Below are positions 7,865-16,954 of a stretch of DNA of 34,383 bases, piece by piece; positions within the stretch are counted from its first letter, which is position 1; each line of letters begins with the position of its first letter. Origin of the DNA: Bacteroidales bacterium. Lineage in GTDB: Bacteria; Bacteroidota; Bacteroidia; Bacteroidales; UBA932. A program made the translations under genes and the position numbers. The notes under the pieces were generated by a model. The model was not told the DNA's origin and did no database searches. It worked only from the letters and a program-made list of their open reading frames with translations. The stretch is from assembly GCA_017548445.1 (NCBI GenBank), contig JAFYZZ010000091.1, forward strand, positions 1 to 34,383, in the 5' to 3' direction.

Positions 7865-9529
7865 TTATCGACAAAACTGTTTCTTGAGCGCGGCGATCTT
7901 CTCGTCCGCGTCGCGGCCTTTCGCGCCGAAGTAGAACTTGATCTTGGGCTCGGTGCCGGAAGGACGCACGGAGACGACATCCCCGGCTTCGTCGAAGAAC
8001 TGCAGGACGTTGGAGGACGGCTGGCCCGTCTTCTCCGGCTCCAGGTAGTCCACCACCCGGGTGACCGGCGAGCCGCACATCTCCTTCGGCGGATCGTTGC
8101 GGAAGTCCGCCATCATCTTCTGGATCTCGCGGGCACCGGCGATGCCCTTGCGCACCACGGACACCAGGCCTTCCTTGCGGTAGCCGTACTCCCGGTAGAT
8201 GCGCTGCATCAGCTGGTACAGGGTAAGCCCCTGCTCGGCGGCCCAGGCGGCGCATTCCGCCACCATCATCGCGCTCACCTGCGCGTCCTTGTCGCGGACG
8301 AACTCGCCCACGTTGAAGCCGTAGCTCTCCTCGCCGCCGCAGATGAACTCGCCGCCTTCGGCCTTGTTGCGCTTCACCACCTCGGCGATGTACTTGAAGC
8401 CGGTAAGCACGTTGTACACCGGCACGTTGAAGCTCTTGCAGATGTCGGTGATCAGCTCTGTGGTGACGATGGTCTTCACCACGTATTTGCCTTCTCCGAG
8501 CTTGTGGAGGTCGTTCCATCGGTTCAGGATGTAGTAGGTAAGCATCGCGGCCGTCTGGTTGCCGTTGAACAGGACCATCCTGCCGTCGTTGTCGCGCACG
8601 GCGATGCCCAGGCGGTCGGCGTCGGGGTCGGAGCCCATCACCAGGTCCGCCCCCGTCTCGTCCGCCTTGTCGATGGCCATCTGCAGGGCGGCGGGTTCCT
8701 CCGGGTTCGGGGAGACCACCGTCGGGAAGTCACCGTCGGAAACGTCCTGGTCGGGCACGTGGATGACGTTCGTGAATCCCTTGCGGCGCAGGATTTCCGG
8801 GATGAGGCGCACGCCGCAGCCGTGCAGCGGGGTGTAGACGATCTTCAGGCCGCCGTGCTTCTCGCAGAGTTCGGGGCAGAGGCTCAGGGACAGCAGGTCC
8901 TTCAGGTACAGTTCGTCCACGTCGGCGCCCAGCGCCTCGATCTCGCCGCAGCGCAGGCCGGATTCGAACTTGACCATCTTCGGGTCGGTGATCTTCGCCA
9001 CCTCGGCCACGATTTCCTTGTCCACCGGGCTCGTCACCTGCCCGCCGTCGGACCAGCTGACCTTGTAGCCGTTGTATTCCTTGGGGTTGTGGGAAGCGGT
9101 GATCATCACGCCGGCGATGGCGCCCTTTAGGCGCACCGCGTAGCTCATCTCGGGCGTGGGGCGGATGTTGTCGAACACATATACGTGGATGCCGTTGGCG
9201 GACAGGACGTCGGCCGTGATGCGGGCGAATTCCTTGCTGTTGTTGCGGGAGTCGTAGGAGATGACCACCTTGGGGTCGTCGTCTTCGCAGTGTGAAAGGA
9301 TATAGTTCGCAAGGCCCTGGGTAGCCATCCCCACCGTGTAGCGGTTCATCCGGTTGGTGCCTACGCCCATAATGCCGCGGAGGCCGCCGGTGCCGAATTC
9401 GAGGTTCTTGTAGAAGGCGTCCTCGTAGGCGGCGGGATCGCTGTTGCGGAGCTGGATGATCTTGAGTTTGGTTTCCTGGTCGAAGTCGCCGTCAAGCCAG
9501 GCCTGGGCTCTCTGTTCAAATTCTTTCAT
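7865..9529 (-). CDS. Phosphoglucomutase/phosphomannomutase (alpha-D-phosphohexomutase)
   Basis: A 554-residue enzyme that interconverts hexose 1- and 6-phosphates, linking glycolysis with glycogen and cell-wall sugar nucleotides. The four family motifs are in order: the phosphoserine loop TASHNPK at 144-150 (Ser146), the Mg-binding DPDADR at 301-306, the sugar-specificity loop GGEESYG at 398-404, and the phosphate-binding loop RPSGTEPK at 522-529. The length fits the long PgcA-type subfamily common in Bacteroidales. I start at the ATG at 9529 (MKEFEQ); the longer frame needs a TTG start that overlaps the promoter box. Substrate preference (glucose versus mannose) cannot be read from the sequence with certainty. 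Confidence 0.93.
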   Translation of the reverse strand: MKEFEQRAQAWLDGDFDQETKLKIIQLRNSDPAAYEDAFYKNLEFGTGGLRGIMGVGTNRMNRYTVGMATQGLANYILSHCEDDDPKVVISYDSRNNSKEFARITADVLSANGIHVYVFDNIRPTPEMSYAVRLKGAIAGVMITASHNPKEYNGYKVSWSDGGQVTSPVDKEIVAEVAKITDPKMVKFESGLRCGEIEALGADVDELYLKDLLSLSLCPELCEKHGGLKIVYTPLHGCGVRLIPEILRRKGFTNVIHVPDQDVSDGDFPTVVSPNPEEPAALQMAIDKADETGADLVMGSDPDADRLGIAVRDNDGRMVLFNGNQTAAMLTYYILNRWNDLHKLGEGKYVVKTIVTTELITDICKSFNVPVYNVLTGFKYIAEVVKRNKAEGGEFICGGEESYGFNVGEFVRDKDAQVSAMMVAECAAWAAEQGLTLYQLMQRIYREYGYRKEGLVSVVRKGIAGAREIQKMMADFRNDPPKEMCGSPVTRVVDYLEPEKTGQPSSNVLQFFDEAGDVVSVRPSGTEPKIKFYFGAKGRDADEKIAALKKQFCR

Positions 9530-9553
9530 CGGATATCGTTTTGCGTTATCGTT

Positions 9554-9561
9554 CAAATATA
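9554..9561 (-). promoter_or_regulatory. -7 promoter box for the phosphohexomutase gene
   Basis: The minus strand reads TATATTTG, a TAnnTTTG match, 25 bases before the ATG at 9529. It is divergent from the methyltransferase promoter at 9583-9590. Confidence 0.6.
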
Positions 9562-9582
9562 AGAAAAAAACGGAGAAAGTGT

Positions 9583-9590
9583 TACTTTTG
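9583..9590 (+). promoter_or_regulatory. -7 promoter box for the methyltransferase, possibly leaderless
   Basis: TACTTTTG matches TAnnTTTG and ends only five bases before the ATG at 9596. If transcription begins a few bases past the box, as usual in Bacteroidota, the transcript would have almost no 5' leader. Confidence 0.5.
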
Positions 9591-9595
9591 CGGTA

Positions 9596-10852
9596 ATGAA
9601 ACGGAGTTTCGCGGATATTTTGCAGGACCTGGACGGCGAGCGGGCGCGCAAGCTGGCCCGCAAGCTTCCCGAGTGGGCCGCCGCCGGAGTCGAAATCCCC
9701 TCCGCCCTTTCCCTGGAGCAGTGTTCTTCCAGTGCAACGGCATCTTATAAAGCCGTCCTGGCCATCTCCGCTCCACGCAGCGGCGAACTGCCTCCGAAAA
9801 CGTCCTGCTGCGCAGGACCCCTCCCACTTCCTTCGGAAGCGGGCCCCTCCCTCTTACGGAGCCGAGGGTGGCTACGGTTTTCTGAGGCAGTTGCCGCTGA
9901 CGTTCCGCCAGAGAGAACAGAACTCAAACTGGTGTTAGATCTTACCTGCGGGTTGGGGGTGGACAGCTGGGCGCTGTCGAAAGTGGCGGAAAGGGTGGTG
10001 AGCTATGAGCGGGACGCGGTGTTGTGCGAGGCGGCGAGGCGGAATTTTGCGCGGCTGGGGGCGGACAACATCGAGGTGCGCTGCGAGACCGTGACACCGG
10101 AAACGGACCTGCCGGAGGCGGACCTCATCTTCGCCGATCCGGCCCGGCGCGACGCCGCCGGCCGCAAGGTTTTCCTGCTGGAGGACTGCACTCCGGACAT
10201 CCTCACGCTGCTGCCGATGCTGCAGAAAAAGGCGCCGGCGGTACTGCTGAAGCTCTCGCCGATGGCCGACCTGACGATGCTCGCGCAGCGCCTGGGATCC
10301 GCCCTGCGGGAAATCCACGTCGTGGAGAGCGACGGCGAGGTCAAGGAACTGCTCTGCTTGTTGCTTCGGGACAACACCCCCGCCGAACCGGAAATCACGG
10401 TGGTTACCTTGGCTTCACACAACGGGCGACTGCATTTCCGGATGGCGGAGGAGCGGGAGGCGGAGGCTGTCTTCGCTGCGGGCGTGCAGCCGGGCGGCGT
10501 GCTGCTGGAGCCCTGCCCCGCCCTGCTGAAGGCCGGCGCCTTCAACCTCCCCTGCGCCCGCTGGGGTCTTCAGAAACTCGCTGCATTTACACATCTTTAT
10601 ACCGGTACCCTCTCCGAAGAGGCCGCTCCCTGGTTCAAGGCACGGAAGATTCGCGAAGTCCTGCCATTCGGCAGCGCCTCTTTCAAACAAATCAAACATC
10701 GTTATCCGCGTGCCGAGCTCACGGCCCGCAACCTGCCGCTGGGCAGCGCGGAACTGCAAAAGAAGATGGGCCTTTCCCCGGGCGGAGACGCCCATATCTT
10801 CGCCTGCCGCCTCGCGGACGGCAGCGCCGTTTTGATTGTGTGCGGAGATTAG
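9596..10852 (+). CDS. Class I SAM methyltransferase with THUMP-like C-terminal domain, carrying an in-frame insert
   Basis: A 418-residue protein of the Bacteroidota family with a small helical N-terminus (LEQCSSSATASYKA, residues 40-53), a class I methyltransferase core, and a C-terminal ferredoxin/THUMP-like domain (IKHRYPRAELTARNLPL). SAM-binding motif I is LDLTCGLGVD at 114-123, and a DPARR motif IV follows in LIFADPARRDA. In Bacteroides relatives the YKA segment is followed almost at once by DLTGGLGID. Here about 55 extra residues intervene, and the DNA coding for them (9779-9898) is a long palindrome. The substrate is probably RNA, inferred from the THUMP-like domain. Frame and motifs are intact on both sides of the insert. 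Confidence 0.85.
   Translation: MKRSFADILQDLDGERARKLARKLPEWAAAGVEIPSALSLEQCSSSATASYKAVLAISAPRSGELPPKTSCCAGPLPLPSEAGPSLLRSRGWLRFSEAVAADVPPERTELKLVLDLTCGLGVDSWALSKVAERVVSYERDAVLCEAARRNFARLGADNIEVRCETVTPETDLPEADLIFADPARRDAAGRKVFLLEDCTPDILTLLPMLQKKAPAVLLKLSPMADLTMLAQRLGSALREIHVVESDGEVKELLCLLLRDNTPAEPEITVVTLASHNGRLHFRMAEEREAEAVFAAGVQPGGVLLEPCPALLKAGAFNLPCARWGLQKLAAFTHLYTGTLSEEAAPWFKARKIREVLPFGSASFKQIKHRYPRAELTARNLPLGSAELQKKMGLSPGGDAHIFACRLADGSAVLIVCGD
9779..9898. repeat. Long imperfect palindromic element inside the methyltransferase gene
   Basis: The 25-base left arm (9779-9803) is nearly the reverse complement of the right arm (9874-9898): both contain AACTGCCTC and GAAAAC, with two single-base indels and one mismatch between them. 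Inside are further hairpins: GTCCTG/CAGGAC at 9802-9807 and 9813-9818, CTTCC/GGAAG near 9827-9839, and CCCTC/GAGGG near 9849-9868. It codes for residues 62-101, in a linker that homologues lack. It looks like an inserted, translated palindromic element. Confidence 0.8.
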
Positions 10853-10863
10853 GTTTATTTTTG
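10831..10863 (+). promoter_or_regulatory. Promoter of the secreted esterase gene
   Basis: The -33 element TTTG (10831-10834) and the -7 element TATTTTTG (10856-10863) are separated by 21 bases, a good match to the Bacteroidota promoter TTTG-N19-21-TAnnTTTG. The -33 element lies inside the end of the methyltransferase gene. The start codon follows 48 bases past the box. Confidence 0.7.
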
Positions 10864-10884
10864 CTATCTTCGGGGAACTTTTGA

Positions 10885-12195
<1,311 letters not shown>

Positions 12196-12213
12196 ACCGG
12201 AAAAACACTTCTG

Positions 12214-12252
12214 AAAAAATGGCTGTCGGACCTAGTCCAACAGCCATTTTTT
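12214..12252. terminator. Bidirectional terminator shared by the esterase and DPP4 genes
   Basis: A 13-base outer stem beginning AAAAAATGGCTGT (12214-12226) pairs perfectly with 12240-12252. After one mismatch, GGAC/GTCC closes on a three-base loop at 12232-12234. The flanking A and T runs give a U-tract in both directions. The loop CTA is the stop codon (TAG) of the convergent peptidase, and the right arm encodes its last residues. Confidence 0.93.
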
Positions 12253-14067
12253 CCAGAATATCGCTTCCGCCGCAGCGTCGTGCTCGTGCTGCTTGCCACG
12301 GTATCCGTGCATCCCGTCGGGATAGATCCTCAGCTCGAACTGGTAACCTGCCTGCTGCAGGGCGTCGATCAGCTGCAAGGTATTCTGGAAGTGGACGTTG
12401 TCGTCGCCCGTTCCGTGCGTGAGGCACAGGGCGTTCGGCAGCGGCTTCGGGCCGTCGCCCGCAAAGACCCGGGGCACCCAGGTCATCACCGACGCCTCGG
12501 CGTAGCCGTCCGGATTGGCCTGCGGCGTGTCCATAAAGCGCTCGGTGTAATGCGTGTCGTACAGGTGCCAGTCATACACGCCGCCGCCCGCGATTCCGCA
12601 GCGGAAATACTGCGGATAGCGAAGCACCAGCATCGCGGTGGTGGTTCCTCCGAAGGAGAAGCCCTTCACCCCGATGCGCGAACCGTCCACATAGGGCAGT
12701 GCCTGGAGCCATTTCGCCCAGGCAAGGTAGTCCTGCAGTTCGATCACCGTCATCCGGCGGAAGGCCTGGTCCATCCCCCGGCGCCCGTTCTCGCCGGAGG
12801 ATCGGGGATCCACCACGATGTAGATGACGCCGTTTTCGTAACACCAGGCGTCGGAAGCGTCGCGGTCTCCCCAGCTGTCGCGAACATAGGGCGTGCCCGG
12901 ACCACCGTAGAGTTGCATCTGCACGGGATACTTCTTCGAAGAATCGAAATCTTTCGGCAGCGACATCAGGCCGTAGAGGTCGAAGCCGTCGTTCTCGATC
13001 CGTACAAGTTCGGGGAAGGGACGGTCTGCAGACAAATCCGCAGAGGCCGGGCGGGTTTCCATCGCATATTTGTCTGTACGACCCGAAATGTCCTGCCAGG
13101 GCGAGCGGGCCGTGGAAGCCCGCGCCTCGAAGCGCTTGCCATCCTCGGAGATCCTGACCCCGGTCACGTTGAGTTCCGGATCCGTGAGCGCCGTGATCCG
13201 GCCCTTGCGGTCCAGCCGGTAGAGGGTTGTGTGCAGCCGGGAATCCCGCTTTGCGGTGAACCACACGTCCCCTTTCTTCGCATCCACCTTCAACAGGCGG
13301 ATATTCCAATTCTCCCCGTCCGTCAGGCGCTGCAAAGTGCCGTCGTAGCCCAGGAAATAGATCTGCTCCCAGCCCGTCTCGAAGTTGCGCGCCATATACA
13401 GGCCCTTGTCCGTGAAGATCATCCCCTCGATCCATTCCACCCAGGCGTCCGGGTATTCCTCGTGATAGACCTGGCGCTTGGAGCCGTCCGCGACGCTCAC
13501 GGCATACAGGTCCAGGACGCTCTGCCGGCGCGGCTCGCGCGAGACATACAGCTCCTGCGAGTCAGCCCCCCAGAAGGGCGTGCCGAAATACTGCTCCGGC
13601 GAGTCGTCGAAATCCGCCCAGACAGGCCGGGCGCCGCGCCTCGCCTCGATGATGCCCACCCGTACGGAAGGATTCGCCTCCCCCGCCTTGGGATAGCGCG
13701 TCTGGTGCAGCGTCCCGTCCTGCCCGAAAGGCGAATAGATGGGGAACATCGGCACCGCCGAGTTGTCGAAACGGTAGAAGCCGAGCCGCTTGGAATCCGG
13801 ACTCCACCAGAAGGCCCGATACTGTGAAGGACGGCCGAAAATCTCCTCATAATAGACCCAGGAAGCATAGCCGTTCAGAATCAGTTCCGACCCGTCGAAG
13901 GTCAGCCGCGTCTCCACCGAATCGGCCACCGAGCGCACCCAGAGGTCGTTGTCACGGGTAAAAGCCACCATCGTCCCGTCCGGCGACGGGGTCACGTTCA
14001 CGTCCGCGGCGCGGACGCAGAAAGCCGCGGCCACGCACAGGGCCACTATGAACAAACTCTTTCTCAT
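12232..14067 (-). CDS. Dipeptidyl peptidase IV-like S9B serine peptidase, secreted
   Basis: A 611-residue prolyl-oligopeptidase-family enzyme with a signal peptide (MRKSLFIVALCVAAAFCVRA), a beta-propeller and a C-terminal alpha/beta-hydrolase. The nucleophile is Ser471 in GFSFGG (DPP4 usually GWSYGG), the aspartate is in HGTGDDNVHF and the histidine in DGMHGY. The segment YASWVYYEEIFGR has the Glu pair that holds the substrate N-terminus in S9B enzymes, so removal of X-Pro or X-Ala dipeptides is likely. It is shorter than the ~720 residues usual for Bacteroidales DPP4. The start overlaps the helicase stop (ATGA), making it the last gene of a four-gene operon, and its stop lies in the loop of the terminator hairpin. 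Confidence 0.9.
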   Translation of the reverse strand: MRKSLFIVALCVAAAFCVRAADVNVTPSPDGTMVAFTRDNDLWVRSVADSVETRLTFDGSELILNGYASWVYYEEIFGRPSQYRAFWWSPDSKRLGFYRFDNSAVPMFPIYSPFGQDGTLHQTRYPKAGEANPSVRVGIIEARRGARPVWADFDDSPEQYFGTPFWGADSQELYVSREPRRQSVLDLYAVSVADGSKRQVYHEEYPDAWVEWIEGMIFTDKGLYMARNFETGWEQIYFLGYDGTLQRLTDGENWNIRLLKVDAKKGDVWFTAKRDSRLHTTLYRLDRKGRITALTDPELNVTGVRISEDGKRFEARASTARSPWQDISGRTDKYAMETRPASADLSADRPFPELVRIENDGFDLYGLMSLPKDFDSSKKYPVQMQLYGGPGTPYVRDSWGDRDASDAWCYENGVIYIVVDPRSSGENGRRGMDQAFRRMTVIELQDYLAWAKWLQALPYVDGSRIGVKGFSFGGTTTAMLVLRYPQYFRCGIAGGGVYDWHLYDTHYTERFMDTPQANPDGYAEASVMTWVPRVFAGDGPKPLPNALCLTHGTGDDNVHFQNTLQLIDALQQAGYQFELRIYPDGMHGYRGKQHEHDAAAEAIFWKKWLLD

Positions 14068-15500
14068 TCGAAGAAACGGTCTTTGAAATTCACGAGATAT
14101 ACTTTGCTCACGGCGCGGGTGAGCGCCGTGTACAGCCACTTCAGGTCGTCGAGCGTCTGCTCGTCCTGCCAGAAGGGGCAGTCGATGAACACGCAGTCCC
14201 ACTGGCCGCCCTGCGACTTGTGGCAGGTGATCGCCTCGGCGTACTTGAGCTGCAGGGCGTTGAAATATGGGTCCTCGCGCACCGCCTCCCAGATCTTCTT
14301 CTTCGTCCGGCGGTCGGCATAATCGGCCGACACCCCCTGATACAACGCATTCTGCTGCTCATAGGAAAGTGACGCCGACTCAGACTCCAGGGTGTCCAGG
14401 CACACCTTCGCTTTCAGCGTGGCGTCGTCGTAATCCGGGAAGGAGAGCGTCGCGTCCGCGAAATGCAGCCCATAGCGCTCCTCGTAGTTCCCGATGCGCA
14501 CCAGCTTGGCGATGTCGCCGTTGGCGATGTAGTCCATCTCGGGCACGTCCTCCACGAACTGGTAGCAGTTGCGCACGATCATCAGCTTGTCGTCCCGCAC
14601 GAGGCGCTCCTCCTTGAACTGCACCGTGCCGCGGATGCCCAGGTTGTAGCGGATGGCCCGCTTGTTCGAGCGGCACAGCACCACGGTACCGTCCTCCCCG
14701 TAGCGTCCGTAGGCGTCGGAGAGGGTTTCGATCAGCTCTCCCCCGCCGATGCGCTCGATATCGTCCGCACCGTGCAGGTCCAGCTTCCAGTCGGAGAAGG
14801 TCTGCTCACCCACGCTGCCTGCGATCAGCCCGCGCAGCCGCGTGGCGTTCCGCAGGATGCCCGACTCGGCCGCCTGCCGCACCACGCTGGTCAGTTCGCT
14901 GTAGCGCACGCCGCCGAAGCCGTCCATAAAAGGTTTCGACAGGGCCGGCGAGGCGTCCAGTCCCACCGGGGGCAGCTGGGCGGCGTCCCCGACCAGGATC
15001 AGCCGGCAGTCGATGCCGTTGCGGACGAACTCCACCAGATCCTCCAGCAGGTTGCCGGAGCCGAAGGCCGTGGTGCCCTGCGGGGAGGCGGCGTCGATGC
15101 CGATCAGCGACACCTCGTCCACGACGAAAAGCGTCCCCTTGGCCTTGTTGGGCGCCAGCGAAAACTGTCCGAAGCCGTCGCTGCCCACCGACTTCTGCCG
15201 GTAGATGTGTTTGTGGATGGTGAAGGCGGGACGGCGGGAAATGCCCGACAGCACCTTGGCGGCGCGGCCGGTAGGGGCCAGCAGCACCGACGACGTCCCC
15301 ACGTCTTTCAAGGCGGCGATGACCGCCGAGATGGCGGTGGTCTTGCCCGTGCCGGCATAGCCGTTCACCACAAGGATGTCCGCGTCGTCGCAGGTCACGA
15401 ACGCCGCGACCTCCCGGAAGAGGCGGGCCTGGCAGGCGGTCGGCTCCGCCTTGAAGCGTTTGAGGAACTGCGCCTCCAGGAAAGCCGCCCGGTCCATCAT
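14064..15500 (-). CDS. SF1 DNA helicase, RecD/Dda-like AAA ATPase
   Basis: A 478-residue superfamily 1B helicase. Walker A is GYAGTGKTT at 47-55, followed by LLAPTGRAAKVL (motif Ia). Walker B is VVDEVSLI (Asp128-Glu129), motif III is GDAAQLPPVG, and the C-terminal UvrD_C_2-type motifs are CHKSQGGQWD and WLYTALTRA. These proteins unwind DNA 5' to 3' in repair or replication-fork rescue. It is short and lacks the long N-terminal extension of RecD2. Both ends overlap neighbours by ATGA, with trkH upstream and the peptidase downstream, a functionally odd but tightly coupled arrangement. A second in-frame ATG lies directly after the first. Confidence 0.9.
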   Translation of the reverse strand: MMDRAAFLEAQFLKRFKAEPTACQARLFREVAAFVTCDDADILVVNGYAGTGKTTAISAVIAALKDVGTSSVLLAPTGRAAKVLSGISRRPAFTIHKHIYRQKSVGSDGFGQFSLAPNKAKGTLFVVDEVSLIGIDAASPQGTTAFGSGNLLEDLVEFVRNGIDCRLILVGDAAQLPPVGLDASPALSKPFMDGFGGVRYSELTSVVRQAAESGILRNATRLRGLIAGSVGEQTFSDWKLDLHGADDIERIGGGELIETLSDAYGRYGEDGTVVLCRSNKRAIRYNLGIRGTVQFKEERLVRDDKLMIVRNCYQFVEDVPEMDYIANGDIAKLVRIGNYEERYGLHFADATLSFPDYDDATLKAKVCLDTLESESASLSYEQQNALYQGVSADYADRRTKKKIWEAVREDPYFNALQLKYAEAITCHKSQGGQWDCVFIDCPFWQDEQTLDDLKWLYTALTRAVSKVYLVNFKDRFFE

Positions 15501-16954
15501 CCCCGGGCGCGTTTGTCGAAGATCATCGCCACCAGGGCGAGCGCAGGATAGATTTCAATGCGGCCGAGGAACATATCCACCGTGAATACCACCTTGCCGA
15601 GCACCGGCACGCTGTTGAAGGAACCCATCGTGCCCAGTGCGCCGTAGGCCGGACCCACGTTGCCCAGGCTCGTGACCGAGGCGATGAAACTGTTCTGGTG
15701 ATCCACCCCGATGAACAGGCTCAGGGCCACCGATACGGCCAGCAGCAGGCCGTACAGGGCGATGAAGAACACGTGCGGGTAGACTTCCTCTTCACGCAGG
15801 AAACGCTTGCCCATCCGCACTTCGTGGATGGCGGAAGGATGCAGGATGGCGTTCACACGGCGGCCGAGCGTCTTGAAGAACAACATCACGCGGTCCACTT
15901 TCACGCCGCCGGAGGTCGACCCGGCACTGCCGCACATCACGGCCGAGAACATCAGCACCATCACGATCCAGAGCGGCCACTGGGCGTTGTCCAGGATGGC
16001 GAACCCCGCGGTGGAAGTGACGCAGAGCGTCTCGAAAAGGCCGTTCCACAGGGCGCCCGGCCAGGTGGCGCAGATGTCGTTGACCTTGAGCCCGACGCCC
16101 ACGATGACTGCCATCAACAGGATCCAGAAAGTATAGAACTTCACCACCGGATTGTCCAGCGGCTTGAGCGAGCGCGACACGACCGCCAGGTACACCAGAC
16201 CGAAGTGGATGGAAGACAGATACATGAAGACCATCGTAATGCCTTCTATCCAGCGGGAGTCGAAAGCGGCGATGGAAGCGTTGCGCGAACTGAAGCCGCC
16301 AGTGGCGCTCACGCTCATCGCGTGGCAGATGGCGTCGAAGACCGGCATTCCCGCCACGACGTACGCCAGGAAAGACAGCGCAAGCAGCGCCAGGTACACG
16401 TATGCAAAAATATAAACCGTCTGATTGGGCCGGCTGGAATAACCGCCGCGCGAAAGCGAGGTCAGCTCCATATTCGTCAGGCGCATCTTCATCTGGTTCG
16501 ACCCCGGAATGACGAGCAGCAGGAACACCACAACTCCCAGGCCGCCGATGAAATGCGTCGAAGCGCGCCAGAAAAGCAGGCTCTTGGGCAGGCTTTCCAC
16601 GTCGTCGAGGATGGTGGCCCCGGTGGTCGAGAAGCCGCTCACGGATTCGAACCAGGCGTTCTGCAGGCTGAACGGCCCGCCCCAGAGGGCATAGGGCAAC
16701 ATCCCGAAGATAAAAGAGAGCAGCCAGGACAGGAAGATGATGACGTATCCCTCCTTCAGCGTAATCGCCGGCGTGTTCCGGACGAAAATGAAGGGGAAGA
16801 TACCCACGATGAAGGTGATGAGGAACGAAATGCTCAGGGCCGACAGGGCCGAATCGCCGCCGTTCAGCAGCGACACGCCCACCGACAGCAACATAAACAG
16901 CGCACTGACGAGGAGAGCATAGCCTATGTTCCTGCTGATGACCTTCCAGTTCAT
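15497..16954 (-). CDS. trkH: TrkH-type potassium transporter membrane subunit
   Basis: A 485-residue polytopic membrane protein of the TrkH/KtrB family, which forms the K+ pathway. The four pore loops are visible: FSTTGATI (residues about 108-115), SATGGFSS, STAGFAIL and LGNVGPAY. In the first, third and fourth, the filter glycine follows the usual T-x-G or N-V-G pattern. TrkH normally depends on the cytoplasmic nucleotide-binding protein TrkA, which is not in this window. The gene overlaps the receptor-like gene upstream and the helicase downstream by ATGA at each end, so its expression is tied to both. Confidence 0.95.
   Translation of the reverse strand: MNWKVISRNIGYALLVSALFMLLSVGVSLLNGGDSALSALSISFLITFIVGIFPFIFVRNTPAITLKEGYVIIFLSWLLSFIFGMLPYALWGGPFSLQNAWFESVSGFSTTGATILDDVESLPKSLLFWRASTHFIGGLGVVVFLLLVIPGSNQMKMRLTNMELTSLSRGGYSSRPNQTVYIFAYVYLALLALSFLAYVVAGMPVFDAICHAMSVSATGGFSSRNASIAAFDSRWIEGITMVFMYLSSIHFGLVYLAVVSRSLKPLDNPVVKFYTFWILLMAVIVGVGLKVNDICATWPGALWNGLFETLCVTSTAGFAILDNAQWPLWIVMVLMFSAVMCGSAGSTSGGVKVDRVMLFFKTLGRRVNAILHPSAIHEVRMGKRFLREEEVYPHVFFIALYGLLLAVSVALSLFIGVDHQNSFIASVTSLGNVGPAYGALGTMGSFNSVPVLGKVVFTVDMFLGRIEIYPALALVAMIFDKRARG

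Noticed and set aside
13029..13076. Nine-base inverted repeat CAGACAAAT/ATTTGTCTG in the DPP4 gene, as a third coding palindrome
   Set aside because: The arms are short with 30 unpaired bases between them; such a repeat is expected by chance in a gene this long, and the protein shows no clear insert.
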